A stretch of 16,530 bases of DNA from Clostridium sp. SCN 57-10 (GCA_001725215.1 MEFT01000024.1:1-16530), one strand, 5' to 3'; shown: positions 6,887-13,737, counted from the first letter of the stretch. Numbers and translations: made by a program. The notes: generated by a model from the sequence alone, not told the origin.

Positions 6887-7936
6887 ATGTCGCAGACCAA
6901 ACAACATAAAGGGTTGCTGCAAAGCGACGAACTGGCATCTTTTTGCCTGCAGCTTTCAATGCTGCTGCGCGCCGGTGTAACGCCGTCCGAGGCGCTTGCC
7001 TCGATGCGTGCCCGGAGCGATGCGGAGGAAGAGGCGCTGCTTTCGGCTGCGCTGCATGCGCTGGAGGAGGGTGCGCCGCTTTCGGAAGCGCTGCGTACCG
7101 CCGGGCGCTTCCCGCGCTATCTGACCGACATGCTCGCCGTCGGCGAGATGACGGGGCACACAGAGCAGGTGACACGTGCGCTTGCCGCGCACTATGAGCG
7201 CGAGGCCGCAATTGCCGCCGCCGTGCGTAGGGCTGTCATTTATCCCGGCGCGATGGCGCTCATTCTCGTCGTTGTCGTGTTCGCGCTGCTGACGCAGGTG
7301 ATGCCTGTATTTGAGACCGTTTACCGCGAGCTGGGCAGCGAGATGTCCGGCGTTGCGCGTATGCTTCTGCATGCCGGAGACGCGCTGCGTCCTGCGACGG
7401 CGGTACTTGCCGCATTGGTTGCCGCCGTTTCGGGAGTAGCGCTGCTCGCACTGCTGACGCCGATGGGGCAGCCGCTTGCGGCGCTGCTTTCCCGTCGGAT
7501 GCAAAAGACACCGCTCTCGTGCGCCCTTGCGCGGGCGCGCTACGCGTCGGTCATGGCGCTTATGCTGTCAAGCGGCTTTGATATGAGCGAGGGTGCGGAA
7601 AGCGCCGTAGAGCTTATCGGAAATGAGACGATTCGAGCCGCCACCGAGGCGTGCGCTCTGTCGGTTGCGGAGGGAATGGACTTTCCCGGCGCCGCAGAGC
7701 AGGCGGGGCTGTTTACCGGCGTGCACGCTGCGCTGCTGCGCGCCGGCTTTCGCGCCGGCCAGCCGGACGGGGCGATGGAGGAGGTCGCGCGCTTATGCCG
7801 CGACGATGCCGAGGCGCGGCTTGACCGCATGGTAGGCCGTGTTGAGCCGATGCTTGTTTCGGCGCTTTCCGTGCTTGTTGGCGCGGTGCTCCTATCCGCC
7901 ATGCTGCCGCTTTTATCGGTGCTCGCGGCACGCTAA
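6887..7936 (+). CDS. pilC: type IV pilus/type II secretion inner-membrane platform protein (PilC/GspF family)
   Basis: This 349-residue protein has two T2SSF repeats (about residues 12-135 and 210-335). The first contains FCLQLSMLLRAGVTPSEAL and VIYPGAMALILVVVVF; the second contains ARYASVMALMLSSGFDMSEG. About three hydrophobic segments are visible, the last at the C-terminus. PilC/GspF proteins form the membrane platform that couples the assembly or retraction ATPase to the pilus base. It is shorter than canonical PilC (about 400 residues), lacking part of the N-terminal region. The ATG follows GAGGGG at six bases. It is the first gene of an operon ending with pilT; no promoter of its own fits between it and the preceding terminator. 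Confidence 0.88.
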   Translation: MSQTKQHKGLLQSDELASFCLQLSMLLRAGVTPSEALASMRARSDAEEEALLSAALHALEEGAPLSEALRTAGRFPRYLTDMLAVGEMTGHTEQVTRALAAHYEREAAIAAAVRRAVIYPGAMALILVVVVFALLTQVMPVFETVYRELGSEMSGVARMLLHAGDALRPATAVLAALVAAVSGVALLALLTPMGQPLAALLSRRMQKTPLSCALARARYASVMALMLSSGFDMSEGAESAVELIGNETIRAATEACALSVAEGMDFPGAAEQAGLFTGVHAALLRAGFRAGQPDGAMEEVARLCRDDAEARLDRMVGRVEPMLVSALSVLVGAVLLSAMLPLLSVLAAR

Positions 7937-7958
7937 GCCGAGGAAAGGAGCCCCTGAT

Positions 7959-8267
7959 ATGTTTATGCGAAAAAGGCGCCGTATGGGTGCGGTGCTGTAT
8001 GTCTGCTGCACCGCGGTTGTGCTTTGCCTGCTTTGGGTGGCGCCCGGCATGCTGCGCGCCCGAGCGGGCGAGGAGGGCGTGCAGGCGCTCGAGCAGGCGC
8101 TGCGCCGCGCGGCTGTACAGTGCTACGCGCTGGAGGGACGCTATCCCGCAAGTCTTGACGAGCTGCTGCAAAAGTCCGGTATCTCGCCCGACGAGGCGCT
8201 TTATGCGGTATACTACATGCCGTCCGGGTCAAACCTCATGCCGGACGTCGCCGTTCTTCGGAGGTAG
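7959..8267 (+). CDS. small single-pass pseudopilin-like protein
   Basis: This 102-residue protein starts at an ATG eight bases after AGGAAAGGAG. It has a basic N-terminus (FMRKRRRM), one hydrophobic segment (about residues 10-28) and a soluble part. The latter contains QCYALEGRYPASLDELL, close to the conserved stretch of GspG-type pseudopilins and major pilins, then YAVYYMPSGSNLMPDVAV. There is no recognisable prepilin peptidase site (no G followed by a hydrophobic run with Glu at +5), so it would remain membrane-anchored unless processed differently. It starts 22 bases after pilC and ends three bases before the next gene. The pilin-like assignment rests on the GRYP-type motif and operon position. 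Confidence 0.7.
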   Translation: MFMRKRRRMGAVLYVCCTAVVLCLLWVAPGMLRARAGEEGVQALEQALRRAAVQCYALEGRYPASLDELLQKSGISPDEALYAVYYMPSGSNLMPDVAVLRR

Positions 8268-8270
8268 CGC

Positions 8271-8750
8271 ATGAGGAAAAACGAAACTGCCGCCGTGCTT
8301 GAGCGCGGCGGGGTACTCCTTCTGCTCGTGCTGTTTGTGCTTGCGCTTTGTGGCGCGGCGGCCGTGGGGCTGACCGTTTATCGCAGCGTGATCGAGCGCA
8401 CGGAACGCAATTTTACGGCGCGCACGGCGCTTTCTTATCTCGTCAATCAGACACGGCGCGCCGACCGCGCGGCGCTTGCCGAACTTGACGGCGTGCCCGC
8501 GCTGCGGTTGACCGAGGAGATCGACGGCGTGGTGTACGACACCTATTTATATTGTACCGATGGGGCACTGCGCGAGCTGTTCTGCGAGCGGGGGCTTAAG
8601 CTGCCCGCCGCATCGGGGCTTGCGGTGCTTGCGCTCGACCGCCTGACCGTGCGGCAGGAAGATGATGTGCTTGCGCTGACCGTCGAAAAAGACGGGGAAA
8701 CGGCGCATACGGCTGTTTATCCCTTGAGCTTGGAGGAGGGCGCGCGATGA
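8271..8750 (+). CDS. DUF4860-like single-pass protein of the pilus operon
   Basis: This 159-residue protein has one N-terminal hydrophobic segment (about residues 13-35, GGVLLLLVLFVLALCGAAAVG). The extracytoplasmic part contains RTALSYLVNQTRRAD, LDGVPALRLTEEIDGVVYDT and YCTDGALRELF. This pattern matches my recollection of DUF4860, a clostridial domain of unknown function; a profile search would confirm it. Given its place among pilus genes it is probably a minor pilin-like or assembly component. GGAGGT precedes the ATG, and the stop overlaps the next start by four bases (ATGA), indicating translational coupling. No classical prepilin cleavage motif is seen. Confidence 0.75.
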   Translation: MRKNETAAVLERGGVLLLLVLFVLALCGAAAVGLTVYRSVIERTERNFTARTALSYLVNQTRRADRAALAELDGVPALRLTEEIDGVVYDTYLYCTDGALRELFCERGLKLPAASGLAVLALDRLTVRQEDDVLALTVEKDGETAHTAVYPLSLEEGAR

Positions 8751-9091
8751 AAGAGCATGGAATGTCGCGCACCTCGCTGCTGCTGCTCGAGCTGGCTGCC
8801 GCTGTCGTTCTCTTTGTGCTGTGTGCCGCCGTATGCATCGGTATTTCGCTGCGCTCCGAGGGCATTTCGCGCGAGAGCGTCGAGCTGACGCAGGCCGTCG
8901 CCATGGCCACCGAATACGCGGAGCGGTGGCGCGCCCAGCCGTTTGACGATTTGGTAGAGGACAGCGGCGGGCTGCGGGTTATGGTACGCAATACGATGCG
9001 CGGCAGTACGCGCACGGCGCGCATCTCCGTTTGCGCTGCCAAGAAAGAAGTTTATCATCTGCTCGTCGCGGAGGTGCGCTATGGGAAATAA
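8747..9091 (+). CDS. minor pilin-like protein with a possible noncanonical prepilin signal
   Basis: This 114-residue protein starts by a 4-base overlap with the preceding gene. Its N-terminus, MSRTSLLLLELAAAVVLFV, resembles a prepilin: a short basic leader, then S10, four Leu and Glu15, so a cut after S10 would leave Glu at +5 as in type IV pilins. The usual Gly at -1 is replaced by Ser, so processing is uncertain. The remainder includes ELTQAVAMATEYAERWRAQP, a helix-like continuation typical of minor pilins (PilV/GspI-like), and a short beta-rich C-terminus. It overlaps the next gene by 11 bases. I infer a pilus priming or minor subunit. Confidence 0.7.
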   Translation: MKEHGMSRTSLLLLELAAAVVLFVLCAAVCIGISLRSEGISRESVELTQAVAMATEYAERWRAQPFDDLVEDSGGLRVMVRNTMRGSTRTARISVCAAKKEVYHLLVAEVRYGK

Positions 9092-9440
9092 AGGCCGCCT
9101 TCCCGTACTGACGGGTGGTATGCTTGTGCTCTGTGTGCTCGCCGTCGCCAGCATGGCGGTATTTGCAACGTTGACACTTGTGTCGGCGCGCGCCGATATG
9201 CGGCTCAGCCGTGAAAACGCGGAGTTTCATCGCGCGTATTATGAAGCGGAATATCAGGCGGCGCTGCGTGTCAACGGCCTGCAAAAAGGCGCGGACGACG
9301 CGTTCGTCATCGCCGTTGACGAGCGCATGGCGCTTTCCGTTATTGCACGCGACGGCGAGATCGCCGAATGGAAACTGATTGATACGGGAGAGACGGATAC
9401 GCCGGATGACACGCCGCTGCCGGTATGGGAGGGAGAATAA
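9081..9440 (+). CDS. small membrane-anchored pilus-operon protein
   Basis: This 119-residue protein has a hydrophobic segment (about residues 13-35, GGMLVLCVLAVASMAVFATL), then a helix (ADMRLSRENAEFHRAYYEAE) and a small C-terminal domain with an acidic tail. The layout, one N-terminal membrane helix running into a charged amphipathic helix with AYYEAEYQAALR, resembles PilX-type minor pilins, but no named family is recognised and no prepilin cleavage site is present. GGAGG precedes the ATG, inside the end of the upstream gene (11-base overlap), and the stop lies two bases before the pilT start. Tight coupling argues that it works with the pilus machinery. Confidence 0.7.
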   Translation: MGNKGRLPVLTGGMLVLCVLAVASMAVFATLTLVSARADMRLSRENAEFHRAYYEAEYQAALRVNGLQKGADDAFVIAVDERMALSVIARDGEIAEWKLIDTGETDTPDDTPLPVWEGE

Positions 9441-9442
9441 AC

Positions 9443-10525
9443 GTGACGTTTGCCGAACTGCTGCAAAGCGCCGTGATTCACGGCGCGTCCGATATTTTGA
9501 TCATTGCGGGGCTGCCGACCTCGCTCAAAATAGGCGGGAAGATTACACGCATCTGCAGTGATCGCCTGACCTCCGCCGAGGCGGAGGGAATGGTGCGCGA
9601 CAGCTATGCCGCGGCCGGGCGGTCGATCGAGAAGCTGGAAAAGCACGGAGACGACGATTTCTCCTTTTCCGTGGCAGGGCTTTCCCGCTTTCGCGTCAAC
9701 GCGTTTCGTCAGCGCGGCTCGCTTGCGACCGTTATCCGCGTCGTTGGCTTTGACATGCCGGACAGCCGCAAGCTAGGCATTCCGGAAAGCGTGCTCTCGC
9801 TCTGCGAACAGACAAAGGGCTTGATATTGGTCACCGGCCCGGCGGGCAGCGGCAAGTCGACGACGCTTGCCTGCATGGTAGATCGCATCAACGCGACACG
9901 CGGCGGGCATATCATTACAATTGAAGATCCGATTGAATATCTGCACAAGCATAAAAACGGAGTGGTGACGCAGCGCGAGCTGACGGCCGACACCGAAACC
10001 TATCACTCGGCACTGCGCGCCGCCATGCGGCAGGCGCCCGACGTGATTCTAGTGGGCGAAATGCGCGACCATGAGACGATCGGCGCCGCGATGACGGCCG
10101 CCGAAACGGGGCACCTCGTCATCTCAACGCTGCATACGCTGGGCGCTGCCAAAACGATCGACCGCGTCGTCGACGCGTTCCCGCCCGCGCAGCAGCAGCA
10201 GATCCGCGTGCAGCTTGCCGCAGTGCTGCAGGGCGTGGTTTCGCAACAGCTGGTCGAATGCAGGCCGGAGGCGTCGGCTTCGGGCGTGGCGCCCGCGTTT
10301 GAGATTATGCGGTGCAACAGCGCCGTGCGTACCATGATACGAGAGTCAAAGCTGCACCAGCTCGACGGCGTGATTCAAACCTCGCAGCGCGAGGGCATGG
10401 TTTCCATGGAGAGCTCACTTGAGCTGCTCGTGGAGCAAGGCGTGGTCACGCCGGAGGCTGCCATTCGAGCCTCGTTCTCGCCGGAGCGGCTTGCAAAGCG
10501 TCTCGGCTATACGGAGACAAAATAA
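9443..10525 (+). CDS. pilT: type IV pilus ATPase, PilT family
   Basis: This 360-residue secretion ATPase contains Walker A GPAGSGKST (G132-T140), an Asp-box region IITIEDPIEYLH, Walker B VILVGEMRD (E206) and a His box HLVISTLHT (H224, H231). The N-terminal domain starts FAELLQSAVIHGASDILI, typical of PilT (VxxGASDLHI). PilT powers pilus retraction; some relatives drive assembly. I place the start at the GTG at 9443, eight bases after GGGAGGGAGA; the in-frame ATG at 9425 has no ribosome binding site. Length matches PilT (about 345-370) rather than PilB (about 550). No PilB, PilD or PilM/N/O is seen in the window, so this may be the only motor of this cluster. Confidence 0.93.
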   Translation: MTFAELLQSAVIHGASDILIIAGLPTSLKIGGKITRICSDRLTSAEAEGMVRDSYAAAGRSIEKLEKHGDDDFSFSVAGLSRFRVNAFRQRGSLATVIRVVGFDMPDSRKLGIPESVLSLCEQTKGLILVTGPAGSGKSTTLACMVDRINATRGGHIITIEDPIEYLHKHKNGVVTQRELTADTETYHSALRAAMRQAPDVILVGEMRDHETIGAAMTAAETGHLVISTLHTLGAAKTIDRVVDAFPPAQQQQIRVQLAAVLQGVVSQQLVECRPEASASGVAPAFEIMRCNSAVRTMIRESKLHQLDGVIQTSQREGMVSMESSLELLVEQGVVTPEAAIRASFSPERLAKRLGYTETK

Positions 10526-10529
10526 TCGG

Positions 10530-10565
10530 TTTTGTGACCATAATGTGACCGCCTTCCTATATGAT
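10530..10565 (+). promoter_or_regulatory. activator-dependent promoter with SARP-type direct repeat
   Basis: GTGACCA (10534-10540) and GTGACCG (10545-10551) form a direct repeat at an 11-bp period. The second heptamer ends exactly 8 bp before TATGAT (10560-10565), a good -10. The hexamer at the -35 position (ACCATA) is poor and lies within the repeat. This is the textbook arrangement of SARP-activated promoters. The predicted start near 10572 lies about 40 bases before the 159-residue gene. The same repeat with the same TTTT flank occurs in the promoter of the 58-residue gene. Confidence 0.7.
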
Positions 10566-10612
10566 GGTGATAGGAGCGGAAGTGGAATCGACTCCGATTA
10601 AGGGGGGCGAAC

Positions 10613-11092
10613 ATGAGAACAACGCCGTATCATTATCTCGCAGGCGGGCTGCGCGTTTGCGTCGACGAAAACAACAGCGGTATTCTGAAGGGCCGCGTAT
10701 ATTGTCCCGGCAGCGCGGAGCCTATTGTATTTTCAGACATCGGCTCCATGCTCATTCAAATTGAAGAGTTCTTTGACCTGCGCGGGTTCCCGCTTCCGTC
10801 TCAGCGCACGCGCAGCTTTTTCCGGCAACCGCCCGTAAGAGCCGGCGAGCAGGAGCCGGCGCCCGCCGTGATCACACTTCCCGTGGAGCGCGGCGCAGTG
10901 GCAACGTTTACGCTCTATGTGCGTACACGGCAAAACGCCACCTGGCAGGGCAAGGTCGACTGGCTTGATGGCTCGCCCGAGACGCAGTTTCAAAGCGTGA
11001 TCGAGCTTTTGCGCCTGTGCGATGCCGTGCTCATCAGCGGCAAGCCGCTGGCGCGACGAGAGGATATTAAAACCGACCGGTCGGGGGACTAA
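10613..11092 (+). CDS. 159-residue orphan protein with two copies of the TWQG-type domain
   Basis: I recognise no named family. The ATG follows AGGGGGGCGAAC. The N-terminal part (about residues 11-60) reads GLRVCVDENNSGILKGRVYC, then IVFSDIGSMLIQIEEFFD; a Pro/Arg-rich linker with QRTRSFFRQPP follows. The C-terminal part (about 95-146) reads FTLYVRTRQNATWQGKVDWL, then TQFQSVIELLRLCDAVL. The two halves share the pattern N-x(2,3)-[LW]-x-G-[KR]-V, a short turn, F, then a hydrophobic helix, so I infer an internal duplication. The C-terminal copy is clearly homologous to the 58-residue protein at 4195-4371. It has no signal peptide or membrane segment. It lies after pilT but has its own SARP-type promoter and its own terminator. 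Function unknown. Confidence 0.85.
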   Translation: MRTTPYHYLAGGLRVCVDENNSGILKGRVYCPGSAEPIVFSDIGSMLIQIEEFFDLRGFPLPSQRTRSFFRQPPVRAGEQEPAPAVITLPVERGAVATFTLYVRTRQNATWQGKVDWLDGSPETQFQSVIELLRLCDAVLISGKPLARREDIKTDRSGD

Positions 11093-11114
11093 CCTGCGGC
11101 GGCATACAAAAACA

Positions 11115-11147
11115 CCGCCGGACGCAGCAGCGATCCGGCGGCTTTTG
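11115..11147 (+). terminator. terminator between convergent genes (159-residue protein and Crp/Fnr gene)
   Basis: CCGCCGGA (11115-11122) pairs with TCCGGCGG (11134-11141) and is followed by CTTTT. An A-rich stretch precedes the stem, so it may also work in the minus direction for the converging Crp/Fnr gene, which ends at 11160. Confidence 0.8.
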
Positions 11148-11159
11148 CTATATGGCACA

Positions 11160-11831
11160 TTAGTCTTGTTTTTGCAGCAGCGTCACACTGCTTTTGTAAA
11201 AGCGCAACAGGCCCTCGTCACGCATTTTGCACAGTTCGTTTGACATGGCGCTGCGGTCGACCGACAGAAAATCGGCCAACTGCTGGCGGTTAAACGGCAG
11301 CTCAAACGACGCACTGTCCTGCCGTGCCGACTCGGATGAAAGGTAAGAAAGCAGCTTTTCGCGCGTCGTACGCTGTGTCATATGGGTGAGCTTGTCGTGC
11401 AGCAGCAGGTTCTTTTCGGCCATGACCGAAAGCAGGTTTCGGATGAGGCGCGTATGAAACGTGCATGCCGAGGTACAGGTGGTAAGCAAACGCCGAATGC
11501 CAAGGAATAAAACCGTCGTCGGTTCGACGGCGATTACGCTGACGGCGAGCGTCATCGAAGTGGAACAAGCATACGTCTCGGCAAACAGCTGGCTCGGTGC
11601 GATGTGCGACAAAAGATTGCGGTTGCCCCAGAAGTCTTCCTTGATGACATGGGCGCCGCCGCTTAAAATCATGCCCACAGAGTCGGCGGGATCGCCCGCA
11701 CGCAGGATGAAGCTGTTTTTTTCGTAAGAAGACACCGATGCAGAAAGGCAAGAGAGCAGCGTGCCGATCTCATCTTCCGCAACGCCCTTAAGCAGCGGTG
11801 ATTTTGTCAGGATATTCAAATATTTCTCCAT
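11160..11831 (-). CDS. Crp/Fnr-family transcriptional regulator (HcpR-like)
   Basis: This 223-residue protein has a cyclic-nucleotide-binding-like beta roll (about residues 10-130; ILRAGDPADSVGMILSGGA, DFWGNRNLLSHIAPSQLFAE), a long dimerisation helix and a C-terminal Crp-type helix-turn-helix. The recognition region reads FNRQQLADFLSVDRSAMSNE and contains the Arg typical of the family. No Cys-rich FNR [4Fe-4S] N-terminus is present, though cysteines occur at CTSAC. I start it at the ATG at 11831; upstream in-frame extension would cross the predicted promoter. The gene is divergent from hcp, and a perfect GTTGT-N4-ACAAC operator lies between them. HcpR-type regulators control hcp in many anaerobes, which makes nitrosative/redox stress the likely signal. 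The ligand is unknown. Confidence 0.9.
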   Translation of the reverse strand: MEKYLNILTKSPLLKGVAEDEIGTLLSCLSASVSSYEKNSFILRAGDPADSVGMILSGGAHVIKEDFWGNRNLLSHIAPSQLFAETYACSTSMTLAVSVIAVEPTTVLFLGIRRLLTTCTSACTFHTRLIRNLLSVMAEKNLLLHDKLTHMTQRTTREKLLSYLSSESARQDSASFELPFNRQQLADFLSVDRSAMSNELCKMRDEGLLRFYKSSVTLLQKQD

Positions 11832-11845
11832 AACCACTCGTTTCC

Positions 11846-11859
11846 GTTGTAAAAACAAC
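11846..11859. promoter_or_regulatory. Crp/Fnr-type operator in the regulator-hcp intergenic region
   Basis: GTTGT-AAAA-ACAAC is a perfect inverted repeat. It lies about +10 to +23 relative to the predicted start of the regulator gene, suggesting autorepression. Its centre is about 92.5 bp before the predicted hcp start, a spacing compatible with class I activation. The same arms and spacing recur before the cupin gene. Confidence 0.65.
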
Positions 11860-11874
11860 CGCATTACTTCTCTC

Positions 11875-11903
11875 ATTGTAGTATCATCAAGCAGTAAAGT
11901 CAA
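11875..11903 (-). promoter_or_regulatory. promoter of the Crp/Fnr-family gene
   Basis: On the minus strand TTGACT (11903-11898), a 17-base spacer and TACAAT (11880-11875) form a near-consensus promoter. The start is expected near 11868, upstream of the operator at 11846-11859. Confidence 0.7.
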
Positions 11904-11907
11904 GATT

Positions 11908-11938
11908 TTGGAAAATCGGACTGATAAATGGATACAAT
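11908..11938 (+). promoter_or_regulatory. candidate hcp promoter with weak -35
   Basis: TACAAT (11933-11938) is a good -10. The nearest -35-like hexamer, TTGGAA, needs a 19-base spacer, and at 17 bases the hexamer is GGAAAA. A weak -35 fits activator dependence. The predicted start is near 11945, about 38 bases before the ATG. Confidence 0.5.
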
Positions 11939-11982
11939 AGTGCGGCGGCGATGCCGGCCGACAAAATAGGAGGGTAATTGTT

Positions 11983-13554
11983 ATGACAAAGGAAATGTTT
12001 TGCTTCCAGTGTGAGCAGACAGCGGGCTGCACCGGCTGCACAGGCAAAATGGGCGTTTGCGGAAAGCCTGCGGACGTCGCAAACGCGCAGGATGATCTGA
12101 CCCGCGCTCTCATCGCGCTGGCACAGGCCGCTGGCGAGCACCCCGAAGCAGAATCGGTGCATCTGATGCGTGCCGGCCTGTTCACCACGATCACCAACGT
12201 CAGCTTTAACCGCGAAACCGAAGAGGAATTGACAAACCGCATTCGTGGAGAGGTTGCCCGTCTGGGCGGCAAGGAATACGGTGCCGACGAACACGGCCCG
12301 CTCAGTCTGTGGAGCGAAAATGAAGACATTCGCTCGCTCAAGTCGCTCATTCTGTTTGGCCTGCGCGGCATGGCTGCCTATGCCTATCACGCCGCCGTGC
12401 TCGGCTATGAGGACGACGTGGTCAACGCGTTCTTCTTTGAAGGGCTGCGCGCCGTCGCCAACGAAAGCGCCGGAGCGGACGAGCTGCTTGCCGTCGTGCT
12501 CAAGGTCGGCGAGGTCAATCTCAAGTGCATGGCGCTGCTCGACCAGGCCAACACCGAAAGCTATGGCACACCCGTGCCGACAACCGTGCCCCTCACGGTT
12601 GAAAAAGGGCCGTTCATCGTGGTTTCTGGACACGACCTGAAGGATTTGCAGCTGCTGCTCGAGCAGACGGCTGGCAAGGGCGTCAACGTATACACCCACG
12701 GCGAAATGCTGCCCGCTCATGCTTATCCCAAGCTGAAGGCGCACGCGCACCTGAAGGGCAACTTCGGCACTGCGTGGCAGAACCAGCAAAAGGAATTTGC
12801 CAACATCCCCGGCCCCGTGCTGTTCACCACGAACTGCATTATGCCCGTGCGTGACAGCTACGCCGACCGTATTTTCACCACCGAGGTGGTTTCCTATCCC
12901 GGCATGGTGCACATCGGCGAGGATAAAGATTTCACGCCCGTCATCGAAAAGGCGCTGGCACTGGGCGGCTATGCGGAAGACACCGTGTTTACCGGCATCA
13001 ACGGCGGGGCGACGGTGACGACCGGCTTTGGCCACGGCACGGTACTCGGCGTTGCCGATACCGTCATCTCGGCGGTGAAGTCGGGCGCCATCCGTCACTT
13101 CTTCCTTGTCGGCGGATGCGACGGCGCGAAGCCGGGCCGCAACTACTACACCGATTTTGTGCGCCAGACGCCGTCTGACACGGTGATTTTGACACTCGCC
13201 TGCGGCAAATATCGCTTCAATGACATGGACCTCGGCACCATTGGCGGCCTGCCCCGCATCCTCGATATGGGTCAGTGCAACGACGCCTACTCCGCCATTC
13301 GTGTTGCTGTCGCGCTTGCTGAGGCATTTGAGTGCGGCGTCAATGATCTGCCGCTCTCCATGGTGCTGTCCTGGTACGAGCAGAAGGCCGTCTGCATCCT
13401 GCTGACGCTGCTCCACCTTGGCATCAAGAACATCCTGCTCGGGCCGACGCTGCCTGCCTTCGTCTCGCCCAACGTGCTTAAGATCCTTATCGACAATTAC
13501 AACATTGCACCCATCTCTACCCCGGAGGCCGACCTCGCGAAGCTGCTCGGCTAA
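11983..13554 (+). CDS. hcp: hybrid cluster protein (hydroxylamine/NO reductase), class I
   Basis: This 523-residue protein starts at an ATG eight bases after AGGAGGG. The N-terminal cysteines C7, C10, C19 and C26 (CFQCEQT, then CTGKMGVCGK) form the [4Fe-4S] site of class I, the short-spaced form of strict anaerobes. The ligands of the hybrid Fe-S-O cluster are all present: H217 (SGHD), E241 (HGEM), C285 (TNCIM), C379 (GGCDGAKPGR), C407 (ACGKYR), C432 (GQCND) and E466 (WYEQK); K468 follows. Hcp is a cytoplasmic enzyme that reduces NO to N2O and hydroxylamine to ammonia, and can act in protein S-nitrosylation. The divergent Crp/Fnr gene probably controls it, and the ferredoxin just downstream is a plausible electron donor. 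It is monocistronic, with its own terminator. Confidence 0.97.
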   Translation: MTKEMFCFQCEQTAGCTGCTGKMGVCGKPADVANAQDDLTRALIALAQAAGEHPEAESVHLMRAGLFTTITNVSFNRETEEELTNRIRGEVARLGGKEYGADEHGPLSLWSENEDIRSLKSLILFGLRGMAAYAYHAAVLGYEDDVVNAFFFEGLRAVANESAGADELLAVVLKVGEVNLKCMALLDQANTESYGTPVPTTVPLTVEKGPFIVVSGHDLKDLQLLLEQTAGKGVNVYTHGEMLPAHAYPKLKAHAHLKGNFGTAWQNQQKEFANIPGPVLFTTNCIMPVRDSYADRIFTTEVVSYPGMVHIGEDKDFTPVIEKALALGGYAEDTVFTGINGGATVTTGFGHGTVLGVADTVISAVKSGAIRHFFLVGGCDGAKPGRNYYTDFVRQTPSDTVILTLACGKYRFNDMDLGTIGGLPRILDMGQCNDAYSAIRVAVALAEAFECGVNDLPLSMVLSWYEQKAVCILLTLLHLGIKNILLGPTLPAFVSPNVLKILIDNYNIAPISTPEADLAKLLG

Positions 13555-13561
13555 ATCTTTT

Positions 13562-13600
13562 CGCCCCGCGACAGACATATCGCCTGCCGCGGGGCGTTTT
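13562..13600 (+). terminator. intrinsic terminator after hcp
   Basis: CGCCCCGCG (13562-13570) pairs with CGCGGGGCG (13588-13596) and is followed by TTTT, eight bases after the hcp stop codon. Confidence 0.88.
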
Positions 13601-13692
13601 GCACTTATGACGGCATGCGGGGTGAAATTTTGAAAGCGACGCGCATAAAACGCCGCACAAAGGGCAAACAAACGGAGGAAATATTTTCTCCA

Positions 13693-13712
13693 TATGTTGT
13701 TAAAACAACATA
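13693..13712. promoter_or_regulatory. Crp/Fnr-type operator of the cupin-ferredoxin operon
   Basis: A perfect inverted repeat, TATGTTGT-TAAA-ACAACATA, has the same inner arms and four-base spacer as the site in the regulator-hcp intergenic region. It is centred at 13702.5, about 41.5 bp before the start predicted from the -10 at 13732, the class II activator position. An imperfect A/T-rich inverted repeat (13674-13691) adjoins it upstream; the rest of 13601-13692 shows nothing recognisable. Confidence 0.7.
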
Positions 13713-13728
13713 CAGCGCGTCCCCGCTT

Positions 13729-13737
13729 TGCTATACT
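13729..13737 (+). promoter_or_regulatory. extended -10 promoter of the cupin-ferredoxin operon
   Basis: TGCTATACT is an extended -10 (TG-n-TATACT). The -35 region is occupied by the edge of the Crp/Fnr-type operator and has no consensus hexamer, consistent with activation by a regulator bound at -41.5. The predicted start is near 13744, about 53 bases before the cupin ATG. Confidence 0.65.

Noticed and set aside
9425..9442. ATG at 9425 as the pilT start
   Set aside because: It would overlap the upstream gene without a ribosome binding site; GGGAGGGAGA is ideally placed for the GTG at 9443.
11832..12371. N-terminal extension of the Crp/Fnr gene to 403 codons
   Set aside because: The extension crosses a near-consensus promoter and the operator and overlaps hcp on the other strand; Crp-family proteins are about 220-230 residues, matching the start at 11831.
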